Assembly (NCBI RefSeq): GCF_000590885.1
Contig: NZ_JFHN01000034.1
Coordinates: forward strand, 62,001 to 126,000
Source of the DNA: Erwinia mallotivora
GTDB lineage: Bacteria; Pseudomonadota; Gammaproteobacteria; Enterobacterales; Enterobacteriaceae
DNA: 64,000 nucleotides
Direction: 5' to 3'
The position numbers were made by a program, and so were the translations under genes. The notes beneath the pieces are model-generated. The model was not told the DNA's origin. It made no database searches and worked only from the letters and a program-made list of their open reading frames with translations. Below are positions 36,344-45,478 of this stretch, piece after piece (position 1 is the stretch's first letter; each line of letters starts with the position of its first letter).

Positions 36344-39300
36344 ATGTCCAGGCCAGCCTTAGTCAGCATCATTATTATCGCGCGTATTCCCACCTTTTTT
36401 GAACAGGCGTTGCAAAGCGCGCTGGCTCAGGATTATGCGCAGTGTGAAATTCTCATTGCTGACTGTAGCAGTGAGAATTTCATCGAAAAAATTGCCGAAC
36501 CTTACCTTAATCAGCCCGGCCATCTGGTGCGAATGTATAAGCATCCGAAAGAGCAGGAAGGGGTGTTCGAATACGCCGTGCAGCAGGCGCAGGGGGAGTA
36601 CATAAAGTTCCTCGCCGACGCTGACTGGCTGGCCGCCGATGCCCTGAGCAAACTGCTTGCCACCATGCACAATAACCCCCAGGTATCGGTGGCGGCGTCC
36701 CGCCGGGTGCGCAGTGACTGCCTGAATGTACTTCAGCCGGATATTCTTTCCAATTCTTCGCTGGTCCATACTGACTGCCTGATTAACGGTGAAGATCTGC
36801 TACGTTTCCAGTGCACACTGAGATTTAATGTGATGGGTGAAATGAGCGTGGCGCTGTTCCGGCGCGAAGATTTACTCTCACTGATTGACCAGCACGGCTC
36901 ACTCTTTGCCATCAATAACGAGAATATGCTGGAAGTGGAAGCGCTGGTGCTCTATGGCCGGTTACTGCCTGGCAAACTGTTGGGCTGGGTGAATTCACCC
37001 CTGTGCACGATTCGCATCTCCAATGTTTATCAGCAGCCGGGGCAGCGCGACAACGAAGACACCGTGGTGGCCAACCGGGAGAAAGTCTTTCACTTTCTTC
37101 GCCACCAGAGCTGGTTCGGTCATTATCAGAAAGCCGAAAATATGGTGCGCGTTGCGCCACTCAACGCCCCGGACACCTTCGAATACCAGAACTTCAGCCA
37201 GCAGCATTACAACAACTTCATTCAGTCGGAGCTGAACGGCTGGCTGGCACAGCGTCAACTGCGGCCTTTCGAGCAGGCGTATATCGCCGGGCTTGCGGCA
37301 GAACGGGGCGGCCCGGTCAGCGTTGGCGTGGTGATCACCGCCATTGGGATCTCTGCCGACAGGTTGACGCTGACGCTGGCAAGCCTGACGGCGGCGGATA
37401 ACCGTATCATCCGCCTTACGCCAGTGGTTATCGGCAACAGTGACAGCGTGCCTGACGGCGTCAGTGCCCATCCGGCCACGGCAGACAATCGTTTGCAGGT
37501 GATTAATCAGATGCTCACCGGCCGCGATGAAGAGTGGTACATTTTTGTTGATGCCGGCAGCACCTTTCTGCCTTCCGGAATGAGCGCACTGGCTACCTCT
37601 CTGCCGCAGGCGGGAAATGCTCTTGCGCTGTATGCCGATGAATTTTTCGCTATCGACGGCGATCCTGGCGGCGTGGCATTCCGGCCCGATTTCAATCTGG
37701 ATCTGTTCCTCAGCGCGCCGAAAACCATGGCTCAGCACTGGTTGTACCGGCGTGAACTGCTGGCGGCCGCAGAAGGTTTTGACCTTGCTTATCCTTCCTC
37801 CTGTGAGTTTGACCTGGTAACCAAACTGATTGAAAGCCAGGGGTTCGGGGTGATTGGACATCTGGCTGAACCGCTGCTGATGACCACCCTTAACCGGCGT
37901 GAAGTGGCGGAAGATGCAGAAATTTTACGACGCCATCTGACCAATCGCGGTTATCCGCAGGGTGAGGTGGCAATGGATAAATTCGGTAATTATCGTCTGC
38001 GCTATCAACACGGCCACCAGCCGCTGGTTTCTCTGGTTATCCTCGCCAACTGGCACCTGCCGTCGCTGATTGCCTGCGTCACCACCCTGCTGGAAAAGAC
38101 CACCTATCTGAATTATGAAATGATCATCGTGGCGGATAATCAGCAAAGTCCTGAGCGGGAGAACTGGTTAAGCAGCATCGCCAGCGTCGATCCGAACAGG
38201 ATCAAAGTGATGCATTATCCGGGCAACTGGCAACATGCCGGGATGGTCAATCTGGCCGCCACTCTGGCACGGGGGGAATATCTGGCCCTGTTGCACTGCG
38301 AGCTGGCGGTGATGGATGGCGAATGGCTGGACAATATGCTGAACCATGCGCAACGTCCGGAGGTGGGCGTCGTTGGCGGCAAGCAGCTCAATACACAAAA
38401 TCGCGTGCGTCATGCCGGTTATCTGCTGGGGATGAACGGCGCGGTGGGCGATGCGTTTCGTGGTATGCCTGACGACCAGGCCAGCTATCTGGGACGACTG
38501 CATATCGATCAAAATTACAGTGCGGTATCCGGCGATTTTATGCTGCTGCGCCGCGAGGTTTATGATGCCATCGGTGGCTTCGACACCGGCAGCCAGCTGT
38601 ATGATGACGTGGATTTCTGCCTGCGCGCCCGTGAACAGGGCTACCTGACGGTGTGGACGCCTTATGCCCGCATCCTGCGTCCGGCGGCTCGTCAGCAACC
38701 CTTCCAGGGCGAAGACAGCCAGACGGTAAAAACGCTCAGGCAGGATGAGGAAACCTGGCTTTACCGGCGCTGGTTGCCGGTAATCGCCAACGATCCGGCG
38801 TTTAATGCCAACCTGTCGCTGAAGAGCCGCCAGTTCGATGTTAACAGCGACAGTGCGCTGTGCTGGTCACCGGTGACGCGCCCCGGACTGCCGGTGATAA
38901 TGGCGAATCATGCGGATTCCGCCGGCTGTGGACACTATCGCATTATCGGGCCATTCAGGGCGATGGAAGAGGAGGGCATTGCCGGAGGTAAGCTGCACAA
39001 TCGCCTGCTTACCATCGCGGAAATTGCTCAGCACAAACCGGACAGCCTGATCATCCAGCGGCGTTACTCCGATATTTTCCAGAACTGGATGGCACCGGTA
39101 GTGGCGGCAACCGATCTCTTCCGGGTCTACGAGCTGGATGACTATATTCTGAATGTGCCGTTGAAAAATCATCACCACAAAGATTTCAAACAGGACATGT
39201 GGAAAAAAATGCGTAAAAGCCTCGGCTTCTTCGACCGCTTTGTGGTGTCCACCGAACCGCTGGCCGAAGCCTTTAAAGGGATGCATGACAATATTGTGGT

Positions 39301-39871
39301 AGTGAATAACCGCCTGCCGGTGCACTGGTGGGGAAATCTGCAAAGTCAGCGTGGCACGGGCAGGAAACCTCGCGTGGGCTGGGCGGGCGGCTCCAGTCAT
39401 ACCGGCGATCTGGAGATGATTGCTGACGTGGTTAAAGAGTTTGCTAATGAGGTGGAATGGGTATTTATGGGGATGTGTCCGCACAAGCTGCGTCCTTATA
39501 TCCATGAACTGCATTATGGCGTGGATATTGAAATTTATCCGGCCACGCTGGCCGCGCTCAATCTGGATTTAGCCCTGGCACCGGTGGAAGACAACATTTT
39601 TAACGCCTGCAAAAGTAACCTGCGGCTGATGGAATACGGTGCCTGCGGCGTGCCGGTGATCTGTAGTGACGTGGCCTGTTATCGCGGCGATCTGCCGGTT
39701 ACCCGCGTGCGTAACCGCTTCAAAGACTGGTGTGACGCCATCCGTAAACATCTGAACGATGCGGACGCCAGCGCCAGAATGGGCGACGAGCTTCAGGCAA
39801 GATTGCGCCGTGACTGGATGCTGAACGGCGACAATGTTGCGCAGTGGCTGAAGGCGTGGACCGCAGACTGA
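36344..39871 (+). CDS. Large multi-domain glycosyltransferase next to flagellin (candidate flagellin glycosyltransferase)
   Basis: 1175-residue protein without signal peptide or membrane helix. It appears to chain three GT2-like modules (about 5-230 with SIIIIARIPTFFEQAL and a DAD motif in LADADWL; about 325-560; about 565-830 with a long insertion and GGFDTGSQLYDDVDFCLRAREQ) and a C-terminal GT-B-like module (about 850-1160, with GRKPRVGWAGGSSHTGDL and NLRLMEYGACGVPVICSD). Similar large proteins beside fliC in Xanthomonas, Pseudomonas and Erwiniaceae glycosylate flagellin. ATG 36344 is chosen over a frame open from 36263 because it starts the first module and has GGAG upstream. The target is inferred from position. 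Confidence 0.8.
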   Translation: MSRPALVSIIIIARIPTFFEQALQSALAQDYAQCEILIADCSSENFIEKIAEPYLNQPGHLVRMYKHPKEQEGVFEYAVQQAQGEYIKFLADADWLAADALSKLLATMHNNPQVSVAASRRVRSDCLNVLQPDILSNSSLVHTDCLINGEDLLRFQCTLRFNVMGEMSVALFRREDLLSLIDQHGSLFAINNENMLEVEALVLYGRLLPGKLLGWVNSPLCTIRISNVYQQPGQRDNEDTVVANREKVFHFLRHQSWFGHYQKAENMVRVAPLNAPDTFEYQNFSQQHYNNFIQSELNGWLAQRQLRPFEQAYIAGLAAERGGPVSVGVVITAIGISADRLTLTLASLTAADNRIIRLTPVVIGNSDSVPDGVSAHPATADNRLQVINQMLTGRDEEWYIFVDAGSTFLPSGMSALATSLPQAGNALALYADEFFAIDGDPGGVAFRPDFNLDLFLSAPKTMAQHWLYRRELLAAAEGFDLAYPSSCEFDLVTKLIESQGFGVIGHLAEPLLMTTLNRREVAEDAEILRRHLTNRGYPQGEVAMDKFGNYRLRYQHGHQPLVSLVILANWHLPSLIACVTTLLEKTTYLNYEMIIVADNQQSPERENWLSSIASVDPNRIKVMHYPGNWQHAGMVNLAATLARGEYLALLHCELAVMDGEWLDNMLNHAQRPEVGVVGGKQLNTQNRVRHAGYLLGMNGAVGDAFRGMPDDQASYLGRLHIDQNYSAVSGDFMLLRREVYDAIGGFDTGSQLYDDVDFCLRAREQGYLTVWTPYARILRPAARQQPFQGEDSQTVKTLRQDEETWLYRRWLPVIANDPAFNANLSLKSRQFDVNSDSALCWSPVTRPGLPVIMANHADSAGCGHYRIIGPFRAMEEEGIAGGKLHNRLLTIAEIAQHKPDSLIIQRRYSDIFQNWMAPVVAATDLFRVYELDDYILNVPLKNHHHKDFKQDMWKKMRKSLGFFDRFVVSTEPLAEAFKGMHDNIVVVNNRLPVHWWGNLQSQRGTGRKPRVGWAGGSSHTGDLEMIADVVKEFANEVEWVFMGMCPHKLRPYIHELHYGVDIEIYPATLAALNLDLALAPVEDNIFNACKSNLRLMEYGACGVPVICSDVACYRGDLPVTRVRNRFKDWCDAIRKHLNDADASARMGDELQARLRRDWMLNGDNVAQWLKAWTAD

Positions 39872-39915
39872 GTTGATACAATTCTGTCATCAGCATAGGG
39901 GCGTTGCTACATGCT

Positions 39916-39951
39916 GCCTCTAAGCAGACCACCTTTGGCCTGCTTAGAGGC
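39916..39951. terminator. Hairpin between the glycosyltransferase and the SpvC-like gene
   Basis: Perfect 12-base stem (GCCTCTAAGCAG / CTGCTTAGAGGC) with a 12-base loop, 45 bases after the glycosyltransferase stop. No T-tract on either strand; likely a bidirectional stop or 3'-end structure between convergent genes. Confidence 0.5.
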
Positions 39952-40061
39952 GCCGGTCTGGTTACTCAGTTTCGCCACAGGGGAAAAGGCTGTTAATCTG
40001 ACGCGTTCTTCGTTGTGGAAACGACGACCAGCCGGAAAAATCGACTTTGCGTTATCGTTAT

Positions 40062-40787
40062 TTACTCCGTCATCAAACGATAAAACGGTTCCTCGCGTAA
40101 AGCCTGGCTCTGCATTTCACTACCCTCACGCCCGCTTCGTAACTCATTACGATAACTGAGATATTTCCATTTTTCAGGCTGAACGTCTGACTCAGGATGC
40201 TGTCCGGGAATAACCCTATTTTCGGATAGTATGGATTCCACACGCTCTGTAAATTGCCGTGTAATGTGGAGCAAAGATGCACTGTAATGCGAATTTTTCT
40301 GATCTGGTTTTACATACAATGTGAACTCAGCCCCCACGCTCACTCGGCATTGTTGATCGGCCCGTTCCATATCTGTCACCTTCCACTTATCTATCGGACT
40401 GTCCTTTGAAAACAGCAGTTCGGAAAGAGCCTGATATGCTTGCGGCACCTGCTCCCCGAGCACACTGATGTGGAACTTGTCCCCGGAAAACTCGCCTTTA
40501 CAATGAGGCGTTTCTCGACGTGCATGGATGAAAACATCGTCAGCGTGGTTATTTAGCTGAAAACCCTCGCTCAAAGTAAAGAAGCCACACTTACGCAGCC
40601 CTGAGTAGTCTGGCGCATCCAGTGCCGCGCTGAACTGAGGTATCGGCATCTGCTGCATTTGGTTGTGCAGTCTGTAAAAGTTGTTTTTCAGGTCGTCATA
40701 CGTGGAGGGTACCAGTGGCCCTTCATTAATTGGCCTGTCATTCACAAGAGGGAAGTTTAGCTTAAGACTGAGTTTATTAATGGGCAT
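40062..40787 (-). CDS. SpvC/OspF/HopAI1-family phosphothreonine lyase (type III effector homologue)
   Basis: From ATG 40787 the protein is 241 residues, the same length as Salmonella SpvC, and starts MPIN and ends YRLMTE like SpvC; I judge about 70% identity from memory. SpvC enzymes irreversibly remove phosphate from the threonine of pTxpY in host MAP kinases by beta-elimination. All residues of the SpvC active site are at the same numbers: Lys104 and His106 (GDKFHISVL), Lys136 (DKWKVTDM), Arg148, Tyr158 and Lys160 (LYVKPDQ), Arg213 and Arg220 (YRNELRSGR). An N-terminal MAPK docking-like segment (NKLSLKLNF) is kept. The gene is intact, isolated and more AT-rich than flanking genes. No type III apparatus gene other than flagellar is in the window. 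Confidence 0.93.
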   Translation of the reverse strand: MPINKLSLKLNFPLVNDRPINEGPLVPSTYDDLKNNFYRLHNQMQQMPIPQFSAALDAPDYSGLRKCGFFTLSEGFQLNNHADDVFIHARRETPHCKGEFSGDKFHISVLGEQVPQAYQALSELLFSKDSPIDKWKVTDMERADQQCRVSVGAEFTLYVKPDQKNSHYSASLLHITRQFTERVESILSENRVIPGQHPESDVQPEKWKYLSYRNELRSGREGSEMQSQALREEPFYRLMTE

Positions 40788-40929
40788 GGGAAAACTCTTT
40801 TGCAATATGGGAAAACCCGATTGTCAGGTATTAATCCTCAGCTTGCTGTCGTAAAACGATTATTTATGCGAAAAAGCTGTCTTTTTATCGGGCGACAAAA
40901 CGCTGATCTGTTTTGAATTTTATATGATT

Positions 40930-40957
40930 TATCTACCCGGCAAGCGGTGGCGGTCAA
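40930..40957 (-). promoter_or_regulatory. Possible promoter of the SpvC-like gene
   Basis: Minus strand TTGACC, 16 bases, TAGATA, about 140 bases before the ATG, in an AT-rich upstream region. No hrp box (GGAACC with CCAC at 15-16 bases) is present. Weak evidence. Confidence 0.25.
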
Positions 40958-41104
40958 CGGCATTGCAGGCATTTCGTTCCGTTGCGGTCAGATAATTAAA
41001 GGACGCTAATGGCAAAAGTGTTGATGCACGACCTGGCGTGCCTCAGGTACAGGATGAAGGATAAATCTGATGTCAGGGCGCAGAATCGCCGTCAGGGCTA
41101 CCCA

Positions 41105-41138
41105 ATAAAACAATCCATCTGTATCGCAGATGGATTGT
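41105..41138 (-). terminator. Terminator of the sugar operon
   Basis: Perfect 12-base stem (ACAATCCATCTG / CAGATGGATTGT) with a five-base loop, followed on the minus strand by TTTTATT. It ends the six-gene operon 30 bases after its last stop, so the SpvC-like gene downstream is a separate unit. Confidence 0.88.
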
Positions 41139-41167
41139 CAGAGAGGCAGCAGGGAGAAGAGCCGCGA

Positions 41168-42217
41168 TCAGTCAAGGGTAATATAATTAAACCGATGCCC
41201 GGTCATCTGTTTTATCTCGGCCAGATAGCCCGAATTCATCACGTAAATATTGTCATTATCCGCAAGCTCAGGCAGCACCTCATCGGGGGATTGCACCTGG
41301 ATGCCGGTTGCGGCTAAAAAACGATGTTGTTTTTGTGGATTGATATCAATGACGTGGTCAACGCGCAATCCCATCCAGGCAAGGTTCATGGCAAAAATAA
41401 CCCCTTTGGATGCGCCACCCCACAGGACAATCTTCTTACTGCGGTCAACTTTGTCACTGATCAACTGCTCAACCGGGAAGCGGATGGCCGCATCACTGTT
41501 TTCCTGCTCCGGGCTGTCCCGCAGATCGGAGAGATTAGCAATCAGATAAATATACTGGTCGTTAAAAACATAGCCGCCATCGATAATTTTACTGAACAGC
41601 CGTTTAAAATCATTCAGGCGAAAATAGTTAACGTGCTCGTAAAAAATATCGTACCAGGCATTGTTGGCCATAATCCATTCAAACGCCGGGACTTCGATAT
41701 ATATTTTACAGTGCTCAGGGGCGGCCTTTTTCAGAAAATGCAGGAAGTCAGCCGGATCTTTAATATGCTCCAGCACATGACGCAGAATAATGCCATCACA
41801 GGAAACCGGCGTGTCACGGGTGAAATACTCCGGGCGGATTTTAGGGTTGTCGCCACTGTAAGTGGGATCAAAACCGGTTATCTCCACGCCTTTCTCGCTG
41901 AGCATATCGAGGAACAACCCTTTACCACAGCCGATCTCGACGATATTTTTCTTTCCCATCGCGGCAATAATCCGTCCGGCAACATCATGTAAATGCTGCG
42001 AGAAGGCCTGACTCAGCCCCTGCTCATTGTGATAGTCCTTATCGTACTGCACTCTCGATTCATCAAACTGCCGGTTAAAAATAATCCCGGTACGGGGATC
42101 GGTAGCCAGATCGATATCACCTTTCGGGCAGTTCACCGCCTCATGATGAGAGTTGTACATCTTGTTCTGAAATATCGGATAGTTTTCACGATAAAAGAGT
42201 GATTCAGCTGAGCTCAT
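41168..42217 (-). CDS. SAM-dependent methyltransferase with sugar C-methyltransferase-type C-terminal domain
   Basis: 349-residue protein. The central class I methyltransferase domain (about 85-200) has the SAM motif IVEIGCGKGLFLDML and the HVLEHIKDP signature. The C-terminal part (about 240-349, KKIVLWGGASKGVIFAMNL, then IDINPQKQHRFLAATGIQV) resembles the PF08484 domain that follows C-methyltransferases such as TylC3. The N-terminal zinc-binding Cys set usual in that group is reduced to one Cys. Likely methylates a nucleotide-activated keto-deoxysugar made by the upstream genes; alternatively an O-methyltransferase. Ten bases after the preceding gene, last of the operon. Confidence 0.78.
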   Translation of the reverse strand: MSSAESLFYRENYPIFQNKMYNSHHEAVNCPKGDIDLATDPRTGIIFNRQFDESRVQYDKDYHNEQGLSQAFSQHLHDVAGRIIAAMGKKNIVEIGCGKGLFLDMLSEKGVEITGFDPTYSGDNPKIRPEYFTRDTPVSCDGIILRHVLEHIKDPADFLHFLKKAAPEHCKIYIEVPAFEWIMANNAWYDIFYEHVNYFRLNDFKRLFSKIIDGGYVFNDQYIYLIANLSDLRDSPEQENSDAAIRFPVEQLISDKVDRSKKIVLWGGASKGVIFAMNLAWMGLRVDHVIDINPQKQHRFLAATGIQVQSPDEVLPELADNDNIYVMNSGYLAEIKQMTGHRFNYITLD

Positions 42218-42227
42218 GATGGTTCTC

Positions 42228-43061
42228 TCATAAATTGCACACGCCCACTATTTTCAGGGGGGTGCTGGCGGAAGGCGTGACTTCACCCAGTTGCAGCAGG
42301 TGAGTGGCGTTATAACGGGCGGCAATCTTCAGCGCGAGATCTTTTAACGTGGTGTTATCACCGGAACAGACGTTAAATACACCGGCATGTAATGCCATAA
42401 CATTATTAATAATTTTCTCTGCCGCAATATCGACATCCAGATAATCCCGTACCAGGTTAGCCTGCTTTAAAACGGCGGGCTGATGACTGCTTAGCATCGA
42501 TGTCAGATAAGGCACCAGCCGCGCTGCTTTTTCACCCGCACCGTACAGATAGAACAGGCGATACCAGCCGAATGCCGTCGGGCTGTTTCTGAACAGTTCG
42601 CTCAGCAGATGAAAAGTGGCGACTTTGCAGGCGGCATACAGCGAACGGGGAGCAAGAGGCGTCTCCACGCTAAGATAATCATTGCCGTGCTGATATTCAA
42701 AGCAGGTGCCAATTCCGGCGAAATAGCCTACCCCGGCGGCCACGCAGGCCTGTGCCAGCACCACCGTTCCGTTCAGGCAGGCAATATTTTGCTCAGACGT
42801 CAGATAATCCTGCGGATCGACATACCAGGCGCTGTGAATCACTGTATCAATGCCGTTAAGGCGCGCTTGCCACCACGACTGATCCTTGTCAAAGATGGAG
42901 TCGGTGACTACCACCTGATGCAAATTTTGCTGTGCAGGCAGGGTGTTGCGGCTCTCTTCGCGGCAGATAACGGTGATGGAAAGATCATCATTATTTGCCA
43001 GCTGCCGCAACAGCGCCTGTCCGACAAAACCGCTGGCACCGGTAAGGAGAATATTCTGCAT
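42228..43061 (-). CDS. NAD(P)-dependent sugar epimerase/reductase (extended SDR)
   Basis: 277-residue Rossmann-fold enzyme: GASGFVG nucleotide-binding motif at residues 8-14, SAWYV at about 77, catalytic Tyr and Lys in SLYAACK at about 141-147. It is shorter than 4,6-dehydratases and fits the 4-ketoreductase or 4-epimerase step that completes nucleotide-deoxysugar synthesis, for example on CDP-4-keto-6-deoxyhexose from RfbG. The exact substrate cannot be assigned. It lies two bases after the 3,5-epimerase-like gene. Confidence 0.8.
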   Translation of the reverse strand: MQNILLTGASGFVGQALLRQLANNDDLSITVICREESRNTLPAQQNLHQVVVTDSIFDKDQSWWQARLNGIDTVIHSAWYVDPQDYLTSEQNIACLNGTVVLAQACVAAGVGYFAGIGTCFEYQHGNDYLSVETPLAPRSLYAACKVATFHLLSELFRNSPTAFGWYRLFYLYGAGEKAARLVPYLTSMLSSHQPAVLKQANLVRDYLDVDIAAEKIINNVMALHAGVFNVCSGDNTTLKDLALKIAARYNATHLLQLGEVTPSASTPLKIVGVCNL

Positions 43062-43063
43062 CT

Positions 43064-43606
43064 TCAGCGCGCCTGATTAAGCTGAAAGTCAGCGTTAGCA
43101 CGATCTTTATCGCTGATGATGTCAGGCTGAAGCGGCCAGTCGATGGCAAACGCCGGATCGTCCCAGCGGTAACCCCGTTCATGGCCGGGTGCATATTCGT
43201 GCGACACCTGGTAGAGCAAATCGCTGTTCTCTTCGAGAGTGATAAAGCCATGGGCGCAGCCACGCGGAATATAAAACGCATTCTGCTGCCCGGCGCTCAG
43301 TTCAATGCCGTGCCAGCGCAGAAAAGAGGGCGAGTCAGGACGCAAATCCACCGCCACATCGAAAATACGACCGCTCACCGCCCTGACCAGTTTCACCTCG
43401 CTCTGTTCGCCAGTTTGCAGATGCAGGCCGCGCAACGTGGCTTTGTGTCGGTTTCTCGACAGGTTGCACTGCACGAAGGTGGTTTCCAGACCATGAGCGG
43501 CAAAGGTCCGCTGACAGAAAGTGCGGGTGAACGAACCGCGCGGGTCAACAAAGGGCGTTGCTTCAATATGCCATGCACCGATAATCGGCGTTTCAGTCAT
43601 TTTCAT
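43064..43606 (-). CDS. RfbC-like nucleotide-sugar 3,5-epimerase
   Basis: 180-residue cupin-fold protein of the dTDP-4-dehydrorhamnose 3,5-epimerase family. Landmarks: DPRGSFTRTFC near 22, NLSRNRHKATLRGLHLQ with the catalytic His near 60, AVSGRIFDVAVDLR near 78, and FYIPRGCAHGF near 112. In this operon the substrate is probably a CDP-linked 4-keto-6-deoxy sugar, not dTDP, since the operon starts with RfbF and RfbG. ATG 43606 overlaps the rfbG stop by four bases. Confidence 0.85.
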   Translation of the reverse strand: MKMTETPIIGAWHIEATPFVDPRGSFTRTFCQRTFAAHGLETTFVQCNLSRNRHKATLRGLHLQTGEQSEVKLVRAVSGRIFDVAVDLRPDSPSFLRWHGIELSAGQQNAFYIPRGCAHGFITLEENSDLLYQVSHEYAPGHERGYRWDDPAFAIDWPLQPDIISDKDRANADFQLNQAR

Positions 43607-44700
43607 TGCGCTGTCTCCTGTTGTTCCCTCACCTGGCTTTCATAATCGGCAATTTGTTGCAGACTGAACGCGGCCATATCGGTGGCGGTGCGACTGGCCT
43701 GATACCACTCGCTGGTTAATCGCAGGGTCTGGCTGATATCCAGTGCCGGAAACCAGTGCAGGGTTTCACGCGCCCGTGAGGAGTTGAGCGAAAGGTGCAG
43801 AGCCTCTCTGTTTTGCGGCGCAACCGCCAGTGACGCGGGTGCCCGATCGTTTTCCGCAAAAGCCGATAAGCGCCGCAGCAGTTCCCGGACGGTAATGGTG
43901 TTGTGGCTGTCCGGGCCAAAATTCAGTGCGGTCACAGAGGACTGGCTTTCCCGGCAGAGATATTCAGCATAAAGAAGATAGCCGCGCAGCGACTCCAGCA
44001 CATGCTGCCAGGGACGAACCGCATCCGGATAACGCACGTTAAAAGGCTGACCGCTGTTAACGGCGCGAAAATAGTCCGGCACCAGACAATCGTCAGACCA
44101 GTCTCCGCCGCCGATAACATTCCCGGCACGCGCGGTGGCCAGCACAATGCCCTGTTTACGGAAATAGCTTTCGCGGTAAGAGGTGCACAGCAGTTCGGTC
44201 ATCGCTTTGGAGGCGCTGTAAGGATCGTTGCCGCCGAGCGCATCCGTCTCCGCAAAGGCATTATCGGGCGCATCGCTGTTGGCATAGACCTTATCCGTGG
44301 TGATGACGACCACCGTTTTAATACTTTGCGACTGACGAATGGCCTGAAGCAGATTCAGGGTGCCGTTGACGTTGCTGGTGAAGGTGTTGAGCGGATCAAC
44401 ATAGGAGGCATTCACCAGCGGCTGGGCTGCGAGGTGAAAAACAATCTCTGCGGCGCTGTGCAGGATAATTGTCTCCAGCGCCTGCCCGTCGCGAATATCA
44501 ACCAGATGCTCTTTGATGGCACTGCGGAAATCCACGGCATGATAGTGCGAACCAGGCCGGTCGTCTGGCAGGGAAACCCCCTCGACAACCGCGCCCATTT
44601 TTAACAGCCACAGCGTCAGCCATGACCCTTTAAAGCCGGTGTGGCCGGTAATCAGAACTTTTTTTCCGTGCCAGAAAGCTGGGGTTACCATATTTTCCAT
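43603..44700 (-). CDS. rfbG: CDP-glucose 4,6-dehydratase
   Basis: 365-residue SDR enzyme converting CDP-glucose to CDP-4-keto-6-deoxyglucose. Markers: GHTGFKGSWLTLWLL (glycine-rich motif with the Lys-Gly-Ser-Trp typical of RfbG), LAAQPLVNASYVDP, TTDKVYAN with the Asp/Lys pair, and the catalytic YSASK at about 155-159. ATG 44700 overlaps the end of rfbF by 16 bases with GTGAGG upstream; ATG 44691 is an alternative. Partner of the preceding cytidylyltransferase. Confidence 0.93.
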   Translation of the reverse strand: MENMVTPAFWHGKKVLITGHTGFKGSWLTLWLLKMGAVVEGVSLPDDRPGSHYHAVDFRSAIKEHLVDIRDGQALETIILHSAAEIVFHLAAQPLVNASYVDPLNTFTSNVNGTLNLLQAIRQSQSIKTVVVITTDKVYANSDAPDNAFAETDALGGNDPYSASKAMTELLCTSYRESYFRKQGIVLATARAGNVIGGGDWSDDCLVPDYFRAVNSGQPFNVRYPDAVRPWQHVLESLRGYLLYAEYLCRESQSSVTALNFGPDSHNTITVRELLRRLSAFAENDRAPASLAVAPQNREALHLSLNSSRARETLHWFPALDISQTLRLTSEWYQASRTATDMAAFSLQQIADYESQVREQQETAQ

Positions 44701-45455
44701 GGTGCCTCACCGCTCTGCCACAGGTCTTCCAGCAGCATTTTTTCCCGCAGGGTGTCCATCGGCTGCCAGAAGCCATCGTGCATAAATCCGGCCAGCTGGC
44801 CGCTTCGCGCCAGTTGTTCAAGCGGGCCGGTTTCCCACACGGTGCTGTCATTTTCCACCAGATCCAGTACGGAAGGCTCCAGAATAAAGAAACCGCCGTT
44901 GATTCTGGCTGAATGATCGACGGGCTTTTCGGCGAAATCGGTAATGCGGTAGCCATCGGAATGAATGGTGCCGAAGCGGGCGGGCGGCACCACAGTACAC
45001 ATGGTGGCCTGAAGACCATGAGAACGATGAAAATCAAGTTCTTCGGTAATGTTAATATCGCCGAGGCCGTCACCGTAGGTCATCATAAACGGCTCATTGG
45101 GATCGAGATATTCTTTGATCCGTTTGAGTCTGCCGCCGGTCATCGAGCTATTACCGGTATCAACCAGCGTCACTTTCCAGTCCGGTGCGGAGCCGTGATG
45201 GTATTCAACGTGGTTATTTAACAAATCAACGGTAATATCATTATGATGCAGCACGATATTGGCAAAATACTCTTTCAGTAAATAGCCCTTATAGCCGACG
45301 CAAACAATAAAATCTTTAAAGCCGTGATGCGCATAGATACTCATGATGTGCCAGATAATCGGCTTATCACCAATTTCAACCAGCGGTTTTGGACGTATTA
45401 CCGTTTCTTCCGAAAGACGGGAACCCAGACCACCCGCTAAAATAACAACTTTCAT
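44685..45455 (-). CDS. rfbF: Glucose-1-phosphate cytidylyltransferase
   Basis: 256-residue enzyme joining glucose-1-phosphate and CTP to CDP-glucose, the entry point of CDP-deoxysugar pathways. N-terminal LAGGLGSRLSEETVIRPKPLVEIG carries the nucleotide-binding signature and catalytic Lys; MMTYGDGLGD near residue 128 has the metal Asp. Matches Salmonella RfbF from memory. 23 bases downstream of the 268-residue protein gene. Confidence 0.94.
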   Translation of the reverse strand: MKVVILAGGLGSRLSEETVIRPKPLVEIGDKPIIWHIMSIYAHHGFKDFIVCVGYKGYLLKEYFANIVLHHNDITVDLLNNHVEYHHGSAPDWKVTLVDTGNSSMTGGRLKRIKEYLDPNEPFMMTYGDGLGDINITEELDFHRSHGLQATMCTVVPPARFGTIHSDGYRITDFAEKPVDHSARINGGFFILEPSVLDLVENDSTVWETGPLEQLARSGQLAGFMHDGFWQPMDTLREKMLLEDLWQSGEAPWKIW

Positions 45456-45478
45456 CGTATTATCCTTGTGAGCAGGAA

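Noticed and set aside
39911-40159. Plus-strand frame after the glycosyltransferase gene
   Set aside because: It runs across the hairpin and into the 3' end of the SpvC-like gene on the other strand, with no start signal.
40788-41000. hrp box upstream of the SpvC-like gene
   Set aside because: A GGAACG and a CCACCGC are present on the minus strand but 24 bases apart instead of 15-16.
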